Made by a program: the position numbers and the translations under genes
Shown here: positions 8,816-16,790 of the stretch, in pieces
Position numbering within the stretch: position 1 is the stretch's first letter
Layout of the letters: each line of letters opens with the position of its first letter
The notes under the pieces: generated by a model
Seen by the model: only the letters and a program-made list of their open reading frames with translations
The model's database searches: none
What the model was told of the DNA's origin: nothing
NCBI GenBank assembly: GCA_016235345.1
Contig: JACRLG010000017.1
Coordinates: 51,249-115,248, forward strand
DNA from: Deltaproteobacteria bacterium
GTDB lineage: Bacteria > Desulfobacterota > Desulfobacteria > Desulfobacterales > Desulfatibacillaceae
Length of the DNA stretch: 64,000 bases
Direction: 5' to 3'

Positions 8816-10300
8816 CTACACCGACTCCGCCACGTTTTCCGCCACCCGGTCCGCAAGGGCCATTATGGTGAGATAGGGGTTGACGTGGCTGCTTTTCGGG
8901 AAAAGGCTTGCGTCGGCCACCCAGAGGTTTTTTGAGCCGTGAACCCGACCGAATCCGTCAGTCACGGAATCCGCCGCGTTCTGCCCCATGCGGCAGCCGC
9001 CCTGGGGATGGGCGCTTGAGATGGGCATCTTGTTCAGGATGAAGCGTTTTTCGGAGATGAACTCGTTCAAGTTCGCGTTTTTTCCCTCACGCGCCGTAAA
9101 CAGCGGCTTTTCCGCGCAGGGCATTATTGCGTGGGTACACCCGGATTCCAGGAAAAGCCGGGTGGCCGCCCTCTGTGAGTGGCACAGCGAGCTTATTGTG
9201 GAAGGATGGACGGTGTAGTCCAGCACCGGCTCGCCGGATTTGTCGAGGCTCACCCGGTTTTCGGGCAGGGCAGGGTCGTGGTTCAGAATGATGACGGTCT
9301 GAAAATTTCGGTACCGGCTCATGGCGAACTTGAGGTCGTGGCCCCACAGCCCAAGATGCTTGGTGGTGATGAAGGGGTAATAGAAGGCGGTTTCCATGTA
9401 AAAGCCGTGGGAATGGGAAAACTTTCCCGTGTAATAGGTCTTGGGAAAGCCCTGGTAGTTTTTGATGGGGGAAGGCTGGATGCCGTAAAGGGTGACGGCC
9501 GGGTGCAGGGTGAGATACCGCCCCAGCATGGGGAGGCGCTCCCCCAAGCCGGAGCGAAGCATTATGGCCGGTGTTCCGGGGGTTCCGGCGCAGAGCACCA
9601 CGGCGTGGGCTTCGATGGTCACCTCGCCGGATTCCCAGGGGCCCGGAAGGGTGTCCGCCGGGGCGGGCGAAACGTAAGCGGAAACCCGGCCATCCGAAAC
9701 CCTGTCCACCCGGCAGTTGGGGACCAGGGTGGATCCGCGCCCAATGGCCGCCGGAATCTGGACCTGGGCGGTCCCCTGCTTGGCCCCGCAGGCGCAGCCC
9801 AGGTTGCAGAAGCCCATCTGCTCGCAGTTTCTGAGGTTCAGGCGAAGGGTCTCCACCGGCCAGCCAAGGGAGTCGCAGGCTTCCTTGAAGAGCCGGTTGT
9901 TGTCGTTCACCATGTCCGGGCCGGGGGTGACGACGTTGATCTCGGCCTCAAGGCGGTCGAACCGGGGGGCCAGGTCGGATGGTGTCAGCCCCGGCACGTT
10001 CCACTCCCCCAGGACCTCGTCGGGCAGGCGGAAGGTGACCCCGGTGTAGACCAGGGTGGAGCCGCCCACGGCCTTTCCCGCCGCAAGGGTGATGGCCCCG
10101 TCCTTTGTGGGCCAGCCGCCGCCGTGCCAGAAAAGCCCCATCATCTCCGCTTCGCGCTGGGTGAAGTGGCTTGGGGGGTAATTGGGGCCGGCCTCCAGAA
10201 GGGCTACGGACGCGCCCGGAAGCAGGCGGGAAAGCCTCTCGGCCACGGTTCCGCCGCCCGCGCCCGTACCCACTATCACGATATCGAAGGTCTTCGTCAC
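8816..10300 (-). CDS. GMC-family flavin oxidoreductase
   Basis: FAD-dependent glucose-methanol-choline family oxidoreductase of 494 residues. The N-terminal FAD-binding Rossmann motif is DIVIVGTGAGGGTVAERL with Glu in LLEAGPN. The substrate/FAD region has AAGKAVGGSTLVYTG. The C-terminal active-site block has SAHPQGGCRMG and the terminal LWVADASLFPKSSHVNPYLT signature. The start is GTG 10300, which overlaps the stop of the preceding gene by four bases (GTGA) and has GGAGGTGG upstream. The longer frame to 10327 lies inside that gene. The adjoining small protein resembles the non-catalytic subunit found with membrane gluconate/alcohol dehydrogenases. The substrate is not predictable from sequence. 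Confidence 0.86.
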   Translation of the reverse strand: MTKTFDIVIVGTGAGGGTVAERLSRLLPGASVALLEAGPNYPPSHFTQREAEMMGLFWHGGGWPTKDGAITLAAGKAVGGSTLVYTGVTFRLPDEVLGEWNVPGLTPSDLAPRFDRLEAEINVVTPGPDMVNDNNRLFKEACDSLGWPVETLRLNLRNCEQMGFCNLGCACGAKQGTAQVQIPAAIGRGSTLVPNCRVDRVSDGRVSAYVSPAPADTLPGPWESGEVTIEAHAVVLCAGTPGTPAIMLRSGLGERLPMLGRYLTLHPAVTLYGIQPSPIKNYQGFPKTYYTGKFSHSHGFYMETAFYYPFITTKHLGLWGHDLKFAMSRYRNFQTVIILNHDPALPENRVSLDKSGEPVLDYTVHPSTISSLCHSQRAATRLFLESGCTHAIMPCAEKPLFTAREGKNANLNEFISEKRFILNKMPISSAHPQGGCRMGQNAADSVTDGFGRVHGSKNLWVADASLFPKSSHVNPYLTIMALADRVAENVAESV

Positions 10301-10758
10301 TGGACCACCTCCGTTTCGCCCGTGCAAAGGTCGCGGATGGCCGGGTCGGAAAAGGCCACGTCCGGGTGGACGGGGCCAACGTAGCCGATGGTGCGCCAGA
10401 TGTCCTCGCGGGTGTAGTAGCCCATGCAGACGAAGTTCTTCAGCCCGAAAAAGCCCATGCGGAATAAGCCTATGGGCGCGGACTCCATCCAGGCCAGCAC
10501 CCGGATTTTCTTTTCATCGGAAAGGTTCTGGAAGAATTTCAGGCCGAAAAAAAGGCCCAGAAAACGGAGCACCACGAGAAGAAGCAGGAATTTTTTACGC
10601 AGGGCTTCGGGCATCCGGCCAAGGGACCAGTCGGCCACCCCGGCGGTGGCGAGAGTTCCTCCTCCGGCGCCTGTAACGTCTTGCGGAATGATCACGTCCG
10701 CTGCGGCCAGAAAGACTTCGAGCCGTTTACCGGTAAGGTATTTCAGGCGGTATGTCAT
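10297..10758 (-). CDS. Small partner of GMC oxidoreductase (gluconate 2-dehydrogenase subunit 3-like)
   Basis: 153-residue protein, translationally coupled to the GMC oxidoreductase by a GTGA overlap. It resembles the small subunit (subunit 3) associated with gluconate-2-dehydrogenase-type GMC enzymes. Features are a start like FLAAADVIIPQD, a long hydrophobic middle (KKFLLLLVVLRFLGLFFGL), and an FVCMGYYTREDIWRTIGYVGP block typical of this partner. No Tat signal is obvious, unlike many subunit 3 proteins, so the complex may be cytoplasmic. The assignment is from pattern recognition plus gene order and is less secure than that of its partner. Confidence 0.6.
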   Translation of the reverse strand: MTYRLKYLTGKRLEVFLAAADVIIPQDVTGAGGGTLATAGVADWSLGRMPEALRKKFLLLLVVLRFLGLFFGLKFFQNLSDEKKIRVLAWMESAPIGLFRMGFFGLKNFVCMGYYTREDIWRTIGYVGPVHPDVAFSDPAIRDLCTGETEVVQ

Positions 10759-10854
10759 GGGCGTTGGTGTCTCCGGGGGATGGGCGAAAGGGCCGTTTGC
10801 GCTCGTTTTCCCCGGATTTTATGACCAAAGCCCGCCCAAGGCAACAAATATCCG

Positions 10855-11448
10855 CTAAACCGAGATTACCTTGTCCGCAAGCTCCATGGAAGTGACGATG
10901 TCCAGCATGTTGGTGGTCTCGCCCACCTGTTTTTGATCCAGGAGGTTGAAATGGTTGAGACAGGTGCCGCAGACCAGGATGGTGAGGCCGGTTCCGGCAA
11001 GAGCCTGAAGGTCCTTCAGTACTGGCGATCCGCCGACGGTGAGCTTCACCCCGGCGTTCACGAAAACCAGCCGCCAAAGGGTCGGCCCCATCTCCTTCAA
11101 GGTTTTTATGTAGGAAATCATAAGTTTCTGGCCAAGCTCGTCGTCCCCGCGGCCGATCCTGTCGGAACTGGCCAGAATCATGATTTTGGACTCATGCGCA
11201 GGTTCCGGCACAAATACGGTGCATACCTCGCAACCGTCCTTTTTCCCCGTCACCTGAAAAATTCCGTCCGTCTCCACGCTTTCAGCCGAGTAGCCCTGGC
11301 TTTTCAGGAACCGGGCAACGTTTTCGCGGGCCGCCGCGTTATCAACCAGAATCGTTAGGGTTTCGGGCTTTTCCTCGTCTATCGCCCTCTTTGCGGCCAA
11401 TACCGGCCCCGGACAGGCGAGACCCTTGCAATCAATCAGTCTGGACAT
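10855..11448 (-). CDS. yedF: YedF-like sulfurtransferase-fold selenium metabolism protein
   Basis: 197-residue two-domain protein. Residues 1-75 form a TusA/SirA fold with the hallmark CKGLACPGPVL (cysteine in CPxP position). Residues ~85-197 form a DsrE-like domain containing LVCGTCLNHF. This architecture is the YedF family, found with selenium utilisation genes in many bacteria; the molecular role is unproven. ATG 11448 has GGGG seven bases upstream. No selD, selA or selenoprotein gene lies in this window, so the context neither supports nor contradicts the selenium link. Confidence 0.85.
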   Translation of the reverse strand: MSRLIDCKGLACPGPVLAAKRAIDEEKPETLTILVDNAAARENVARFLKSQGYSAESVETDGIFQVTGKKDGCEVCTVFVPEPAHESKIMILASSDRIGRGDDELGQKLMISYIKTLKEMGPTLWRLVFVNAGVKLTVGGSPVLKDLQALAGTGLTILVCGTCLNHFNLLDQKQVGETTNMLDIVTSMELADKVISV

Positions 11449-11653
11449 GGTTTTTCCCCATAAAATAAAAATCCGGCGCGCGGGGCGGGCCTCCGGGCGG
11501 AAGCCTTTCCTATACGCATGTCTGTTTTAGCGATTTTCCGGGGGGCCTGTCAAAGTGATGCTGTCAATGAATCCGGGTGTATCGATAGGAAAAATCTATG
11601 CTGATGAACTCCAGAGAGGGCTTTGAAGGCGGGGAATCGGGATTCGGGCGGTT

Positions 11654-13384
11654 TTACCGCGCTTTGCGAACTGCCTCCAGGGCGGCGGCAAGATTCCTCG
11701 TCGCCTGAGGATCGCCGGGCCTGAGGATGAGGGCGTTTTGGTAGCATTTTACCGCTTCGCCCGGCTGTCCGTTAAGGAGAAGGGCGTTTCCGAAATTGAG
11801 CCAGGCCTTGAAATAATGGGGGTTTATGCTTAAGGCCTCCTTGTAGGCCAAGGCCGCCACCGGGTAGTTTCCCCTTTCCGCATTGATGTTTCCGAGGTTG
11901 AAATGCACCTCCGGCAGGTCGAAATTTAACAGAAGGGCCTTGCGGTAATGGGCCAGGGCGTCTTCGGTTCTGCCCATAACCTGCAGAACGTGGCCCATGT
12001 TGCCCAGGATTTCGGCGTTATCCGGGAAAAGCCCAAGGCCCTCACTAAAGGCGGCTGCGGCCTCGCCGATGCGCCCCTGATTCATAAAGGCCAGGCCCAG
12101 GTTCTGGTACGCCCTTGGGTTTCCGGGGTCCTTTTCCATCACGTCCCGCCAGATGGTGATTTCATCGGCAAAGGCCCTGTTCCTTTCATGGGAGAGCCCG
12201 GCAAAAAGGAGCGCAAGGGCGGCAAGCAGGCAGGCTGCGGCCTTTCGCGTCCTCCCGCCGTTTTCGAGGCGCTCTCTGAAAATCGAATACCCGCCAAGAA
12301 CAGCAAGGCATATTACGGCGTAAAGGGGCAGGTACATCCGGTAATCGCAGGCCAGCTTCCGCAGGGGGACTATGCTTGAACTGGGGGCCAGGATCACGAA
12401 AAACCACACCCCCAAAAAGGCCGCAGGGTTTCGCCGGAAAAGGGCGCGGACCACTATAAAAAGAACCGCTCCAACGGCCAGAAGGCAAAGAAGCCCCTCA
12501 AAGGGGCCGGGCATGGGCCATTCCCAGTCCAGGCAAAGATTTGCGGGCCAGATGACCTGATAAAGATAGTGGATAATCACCCTGCCCTGGCTGAAAGCGT
12601 ATTCCCACCAGATGAATGTGTCTCCAAGGGAGGCGCGGGTCGCCCCCCTTATGAGGAGCCAGGCCAGAAGGGCCGCGCCGGGAATGAAGCCCATGTAAAA
12701 AAGCGGAAAACGGCAGGCTCTTTTTCCGGGCGCTCCCCTGAAAAACAGGGCCTCGCAGGCAAGGATTAGGACAGGGGCCGCTGCCGCTATTTCCTTTGCA
12801 CCCACACCGGCCACAAAGGCGAGCCATGAAAGAAGGCACCAAAAAAGCGGGCGTGGCGAGGTTCCCGCCCTCAAAAACCCGTAAAGGCAAATGACTATGG
12901 CCAAAGACGCCAGTATCTCGCCCCGGTTGGTGAGATAGACCACGCTTTCGGTCTGGATGGGATGGGCGGCCCACAGGAGTACACAGAAAAGGGCCGGATA
13001 ATCCGCACGCGCCCCGAACCGGGGCTCAAGAAGCGGGACCCTGAGGGTACGGCGCGTGATTCCGAGCAAAAAGAGCGAGGTGATGATGTGAATTGCTACG
13101 TTTACCGCCCTGAAACCGGCCGGTTCTGGCCCCAGCAGAAGGCGGTTGACCAGAAAGGAAAAATGCACGGCGGGTCGCCCTGAAATGCCCACCTGAACTT
13201 CGGGAAAAAACATGTGGCGGATGCTTGTGACGGCTCTTAAAGAGGGGTTGTTCACGATGTTGTGGGCGTCGTCGAAGAAAAAAGGGGACTTGTAAACATT
13301 GGAATAACTGAGAAGGACGACCGCGAGTATGGAAAAAAAGGCGGCGATGGTGAATTTTCGCCCTGTGGCGGTGCGGGAATTCAT
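11654..13384 (-). CDS. TMTC/DUF1736-like membrane protein with C-terminal TPRs
   Basis: 576-residue polytopic membrane protein. The first ~400 residues hold about ten membrane helices. The first extracytoplasmic loop carries the FFFDDAHNIVNNPSL motif, the acidic pair typical of TMTC-like GT-C glycosyltransferases. Residues ~430-570 hold four to five TPRs (for example NPRAYQNLGLAFMNQGRIGE, NPHYFKAWLNFGNALLLNGQ). The best homologues of known function transfer mannose from a lipid-linked donor to protein; here the acceptor is unknown. ATG 13384 was chosen. The frame extends to a TTG at 13426 inside the preceding gene, which would give an implausible N-terminus. A paralogue lies at 22.4-24.5 kb. 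Confidence 0.75.
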   Translation of the reverse strand: MNSRTATGRKFTIAAFFSILAVVLLSYSNVYKSPFFFDDAHNIVNNPSLRAVTSIRHMFFPEVQVGISGRPAVHFSFLVNRLLLGPEPAGFRAVNVAIHIITSLFLLGITRRTLRVPLLEPRFGARADYPALFCVLLWAAHPIQTESVVYLTNRGEILASLAIVICLYGFLRAGTSPRPLFWCLLSWLAFVAGVGAKEIAAAAPVLILACEALFFRGAPGKRACRFPLFYMGFIPGAALLAWLLIRGATRASLGDTFIWWEYAFSQGRVIIHYLYQVIWPANLCLDWEWPMPGPFEGLLCLLAVGAVLFIVVRALFRRNPAAFLGVWFFVILAPSSSIVPLRKLACDYRMYLPLYAVICLAVLGGYSIFRERLENGGRTRKAAACLLAALALLFAGLSHERNRAFADEITIWRDVMEKDPGNPRAYQNLGLAFMNQGRIGEAAAAFSEGLGLFPDNAEILGNMGHVLQVMGRTEDALAHYRKALLLNFDLPEVHFNLGNINAERGNYPVAALAYKEALSINPHYFKAWLNFGNALLLNGQPGEAVKCYQNALILRPGDPQATRNLAAALEAVRKAR

Positions 13385-13412
13385 GCCGGAAACCGCCGGG
13401 GCCGTGAATGGC

Positions 13413-13736
13413 TCACAGCTCGCCAATGACGAAATTGCGGTTGAAGTCGGGGGCTTCGAGGATTTCAGGGGCGGCGGTGGAAAAAACCACGGGCTCCACT
13501 ATGCCGCCCACGGGCTCTGCGGGGCTTGCCTCGACGAGGGCCTGGTCGTCCTCCTCCTCCCTGAGGGCGGGGATCACCCTGTCCAGGGACTCGTCCTGGC
13601 GGACCTTGATCTTCTTGGCCGTGGCCTTGTTAAGGATGTCGTTGCAGTAGGCGCAGCGGGCGGGAGCGACCTCGTCCTCGTAAGCCTTGGGGTCCACGTC
13701 GTTTCGGGACCCGCACTCCTCACAGAAGATGATCAT
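13413..13736 (-). CDS. Small zinc-ribbon protein of unknown function
   Basis: 107-residue protein with an N-terminal zinc ribbon (CEECGSRN then CAYCND, the pattern C-x2-C-x18-C-x2-C) and an acidic, Glu/Ala/Pro-rich, probably disordered remainder ending in NFVIGEL. I do not recognise a named family. It lies between the acidic protein of the GTPase cluster and the TMTC-like gene, all on the same strand, and may belong to the same transcript. The disordered acidic tail resembles that of its upstream neighbour in composition. Confidence 0.6.
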   Translation of the reverse strand: MIIFCEECGSRNDVDPKAYEDEVAPARCAYCNDILNKATAKKIKVRQDESLDRVIPALREEEDDQALVEASPAEPVGGIVEPVVFSTAAPEILEAPDFNRNFVIGEL

Positions 13737-13884
13737 TGGCCGCTTGAATTTCCCTTGATCCGGCTTAACGCCCGCTCAAAACCGAGTTTGCGGGCCTTCC
13801 GAAAAACGAAGATGGTATATGACGCAAAAAAATGGTGCGGCCAGCCGCTAACCCGGCGTTTCAGTACGGGAAAGGCTCCGGCTG

Positions 13885-15003
13885 CTATAAATTGGGATCG
13901 GGGCCGAGATCGTCATCCATCGAAAGGCCCAGCTCCATTGCAAGGTCGCCTTCAGCCGCAAGGTCGGATGAGCCCGGAAGCTCACGGGCCGCCACGGGCG
14001 CTTCGATCGGTTCCGCGTCGATCACGTCGTCATCGAGGGGGAGCGTGTCGGCAATGTCCTCATCCGCCTGGGAAAATTCCGGCAAAACGGCGGCTTCAAG
14101 GGGAGCGGCTTCCAGAACGTCCGGTTCCGCCGGACTTGCGTCGATTATGTCCCCGTTCTCATCCTCGCCTGAAAGGCTTTCAGGCCGGGGGGCCGGGGCT
14201 GCGCCCGTAAAAACGGCCACCGCCTGGGCGACGGCCTTCAAAACCGCCTCGCGGGACTCCCTTATCTCGGCCCTTATGGCGGCAAGCTCCGCGTCCAGGT
14301 GGCTCTTTACGGCCGCAAGCATCTCGTCCTTGATGGCGGCCAGATTGACCGCCGACGGAGCCACGGGCTGGGCGGTGATTATGCCTTCGTCCTCCTCGGA
14401 GGCCACCCGGCTATCTATTATCTCGCCCTCGGCCACGGCTTCGGCGGCCTTGGGCCTTGGGCCCTTTACGGCGGCGATCTGCTTCTTTATGCGGTTGAAG
14501 CGCTCCACCAGCGCAAGGGCTGATCGCTTTCTGGTGGTTTCATCGAGGCCGGGGCCGGCGAGGCAGCTTTCCAGCCCCTCGTAGACCTCCCTCAAAAGCG
14601 TGACGGAATCGGGATGGGCGTCGGCCTTCTTGACCCTTATGTATTTTCCCAGAAGCTCCATGAGGGACAGATGGGTGATGGCGACGGCGTCGGCTGCGTA
14701 GCGCTCCCGAAGGCCCTTGGCCGTGATCTCCATCTTCTCCATCATGGTGTCGGTGATTTCCCAGTCCAGGGAAAGAATCAGGACCTTCAGTTCGCCAAGG
14801 CCCAGCTTGTCTGCATCGGTGGGAGGGGACGGGGCTGCTTCCAGGGTTACGACATCATCGTCATCGGGCGGGGCCGCAGCTTTCGGCGGCGTCGGCCTTG
14901 GGGGAGGCTCCGGGGCGGGACCCCAGTCGTCATCGGAGAAAAAAGCGTCCAGGCGGTCATCAACTTCTTCGGTGACTACTTTCTTGTCTTTTTCCACGCT
15001 CAA
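13885..15003 (-). CDS. Acidic scaffold-like protein next to MglA-like GTPase
   Basis: 372-residue, strongly acidic protein of no family I recognise. Residues ~1-70 are disordered and Pro/Asp-rich. Residues ~75-185 form a helical globular segment (GELKVLILSLDWEITDTMMEKM through ALALVERFNRIKKQI). Residues ~215-265 are a coiled-coil-like helix (AIKDEMLAAVKSHLDAELAAIR). The C-terminus repeats Asp-rich motifs (GDIIDASPAEPDV, DDVIDAEPIEAPV). The proposed start is TTG 15003, seven bases after ACCTCC (GGAGGT on the coding strand) at 15011-15016; the frame runs back to TTG 15063. It is located directly downstream of the GTPase, which suggests an effector or scaffold; this is an inference from position. 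Confidence 0.6.
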   Translation of the reverse strand: MSVEKDKKVVTEEVDDRLDAFFSDDDWGPAPEPPPRPTPPKAAAPPDDDDVVTLEAAPSPPTDADKLGLGELKVLILSLDWEITDTMMEKMEITAKGLRERYAADAVAITHLSLMELLGKYIRVKKADAHPDSVTLLREVYEGLESCLAGPGLDETTRKRSALALVERFNRIKKQIAAVKGPRPKAAEAVAEGEIIDSRVASEEDEGIITAQPVAPSAVNLAAIKDEMLAAVKSHLDAELAAIRAEIRESREAVLKAVAQAVAVFTGAAPAPRPESLSGEDENGDIIDASPAEPDVLEAAPLEAAVLPEFSQADEDIADTLPLDDDVIDAEPIEAPVAARELPGSSDLAAEGDLAMELGLSMDDDLGPDPNL

Positions 15004-15070
15004 TGGCCCGACCTCCAGAAAGGAGTATGGGAAGGCCTCCCCGTTGCGGCAAAAAGCGGCCAAGCCAAGG

Positions 15071-15676
15071 TCACTTGAGCTCCTTGTGCAGTGATGCCAC
15101 GGTCAGGGAGATGATCTTCTTCAGCGTCTCCACCACGTTGTCGCCGGAGGTGGCGCTGGCGCCGTAGCTTGGGGCCTTCAGGCGGCTGTTCAGGTCTTTT
15201 TCCATGCGCTCCATGGTGAGGAGGCTCACCCCCTGCTGGGCAAGGTCGCGCTTGTTGTATTGCATTACAAGGGGGATGCGGAAAATGCTCTTGTTGTAAG
15301 CTGCGAGGTTTTCCTGCAGGTTTTTGAGCGCCAGGAAGTTGTGCTCGCGCCTTAGGGCCATGGAGTCGGCCACGAAAACAACGCCGTCAACGCCCTGGAG
15401 CACAAGGCGGCGCGTGGCGTTGTATTTTACCTGCCCCGGTACGGTGTAGAGGTTCACCTTGACATCGTAGCCTTTGATCTTGCCGATGTCGAAGGGGAAA
15501 AAATCGAAGTACAGGGTGCGGTCTCCGTGGGTCTTGATGCTGACCATCTCGGATTTTATGCGCTCCTTGAACTTTCCGTAAATGAACTCCAGGTTGGTGG
15601 TCTTGCCGCCGCGCCCGGGTCCGTAATACACGATTTTGACCTGAACCTCTTTTTTCTTGAGATTGATGAAAGCCAA
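15071..15676 (-). CDS. MglA-like small Ras-family GTPase
   Basis: 201-residue small GTPase of the bacterial MglA/Arf-like group. The P-loop is YYGPGRGGKTTN, switch I contains DRTLYFDFFP, the G3 region is YTVPGQVKYNATRR, and NKxD is present as YNKRDL. The MglA-type IVYYGPG and GVDGVVFVADS blocks are conserved. The chosen start is TTG 15676, giving MAFINLKKKE as in the family, with GAGGGG seven bases upstream; the frame extends to GTG 15691. The next gene upstream encodes a roadblock protein, the class that acts as GAP or partner for MglA. In Myxococcus MglA sets cell polarity and motility; the role here is unknown. Confidence 0.86.
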   Translation of the reverse strand: MAFINLKKKEVQVKIVYYGPGRGGKTTNLEFIYGKFKERIKSEMVSIKTHGDRTLYFDFFPFDIGKIKGYDVKVNLYTVPGQVKYNATRRLVLQGVDGVVFVADSMALRREHNFLALKNLQENLAAYNKSIFRIPLVMQYNKRDLAQQGVSLLTMERMEKDLNSRLKAPSYGASATSGDNVVETLKKIISLTVASLHKELK

Positions 15677-15792
15677 GGCACATCCCCTCACTCAAGCGGA
15701 AATTGTCGCACCTTCTGCCCGGAATTGCGAATCCGGCGCCCCGCCGCCGCAGTCGGACCGGGAACGGATGCTTTTGGCCGGTTCCCGGCGTC

Positions 15793-16233
15793 CTACGCCT
15801 CGCTGGCGTCGGAGTCGAAAAGGTTTTGGAGCATCATAGTCTTATACAGCAGGGATTCCTTGATCTTCTTGCTGACCTCCTCCACCCGCAGACGGAGAAA
15901 GCCGAGCGAGACCTCGTTGCCGAAAATGGTGATCAGAAGAAAGTCATCCTCCACCTTGGCGAAATGGATGCTTTCGTTCTTGCCCTTGTGAAAGAGCAGG
16001 GTGAAGTTGTCTTCGCCCACCATCTGGGCCATGGCGTTAACAGCGCCGAAATTGCCCGCCGCCAGGGCCGCAAGCGAATACAAGTCGAGGTTGCACTTGC
16101 CGTTGTCGCACCTTGCTATGACGTTTCCCGCCATATCAATGAGGATAGCGCAGGTCACCCCTATGGCGATTAGGTCGTTTTGCAGGATGCTCTCAACCCT
16201 GTCAAGTTCCTTCTGTCCAAACCCGTATTCCAT
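15793..16233 (-). CDS. Roadblock/LC7 domain protein (MglB-like)
   Basis: 146-residue single roadblock/LC7 domain. Features are N-terminal helix ELDRVESILQNDL, central ILIDMAGNVIAR, the middle helix LAALAAGNFGAVNAMAQMVG, and the following beta strands (FTLLFHKGKNESIHFAKV). These proteins dimerise and regulate MglA-type GTPases, as MglB does. ATG 16233 has AAGGA nine bases upstream. It is the first gene of the GTPase cluster, and a TATAAT-containing promoter lies directly upstream. The C-terminal ~30-residue helix may be an extension beyond the core domain. Confidence 0.85.
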   Translation of the reverse strand: MEYGFGQKELDRVESILQNDLIAIGVTCAILIDMAGNVIARCDNGKCNLDLYSLAALAAGNFGAVNAMAQMVGEDNFTLLFHKGKNESIHFAKVEDDFLLITIFGNEVSLGFLRLRVEEVSKKIKESLLYKTMMLQNLFDSDASEA

Positions 16234-16263
16234 TCAACTGGTTCCTTCGTGGCGACGTTTTCG

Positions 16264-16292
16264 ATTATAATGAGGCCAAGATAGTTTCCGAA
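16264..16292 (-). promoter_or_regulatory. Sigma70-type promoter for roadblock/GTPase cluster
   Basis: On the minus strand a perfect TATAAT (16264-16269) is preceded, after 17 bases, by TTCGGA (16287-16292), a weak -35. Transcription would begin near 16257, about 24 bases before ATG 16233. Prediction from sequence only. Confidence 0.55.
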
Positions 16293-16790
16293 CGGCGAAA
16301 AGCACGCAACGGGAAAACGCCAAAACGGACCCTCCGCCGTCAAGGGGAAAAAATACGGCGGTTTTGCCGTTTTCGCATCCCGAACGGGGACTCCCCTAAA
16401 GGGGGGCTCCTGCTGGCCGGGACAGGGAATAAACGGCGGAATCACAAAGGCGAAACGGACTTTTCCACCCGTACGAAAGCCTTGTATAACACCTTTTCCA
16501 AAAATTACAACAGGATTTAGACCGGCCTTAAGGGAAAACGCAACCGGATTTCACCGGTCCGCAGAACATTCCATCCCCGATTCCGATTCCTTGCAGTTTA
16601 TGCAAACAGCGCCTACCGGTTATTCTCCAACCGAAAATTCCCGGCTGCCGTTGCTGCGCGATCTTTGAAAATGCCCGGCTTCAACAATTATGAACGAATT
16701 TTCCCGGCTGGAATATTTTGAAACTTTATCAATTTTTGTCACTTTGCCACAAGAAACGGTGCAATGTCAAACGGCCTTTTTGGCCCTTGG
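16293..16790. other. Non-coding gap, no recognised feature
   Basis: About 500 bases between the promoter of the roadblock cluster and the stop of the kinase-like gene, less GC-rich than the flanks. Open frames here are antisense extensions of the kinase-like gene. A short CCCCTAAAGGGG palindrome (near 16394-16405) is the only structure I see. No tRNA, terminator or repeat copy was found. Confidence 0.5.
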
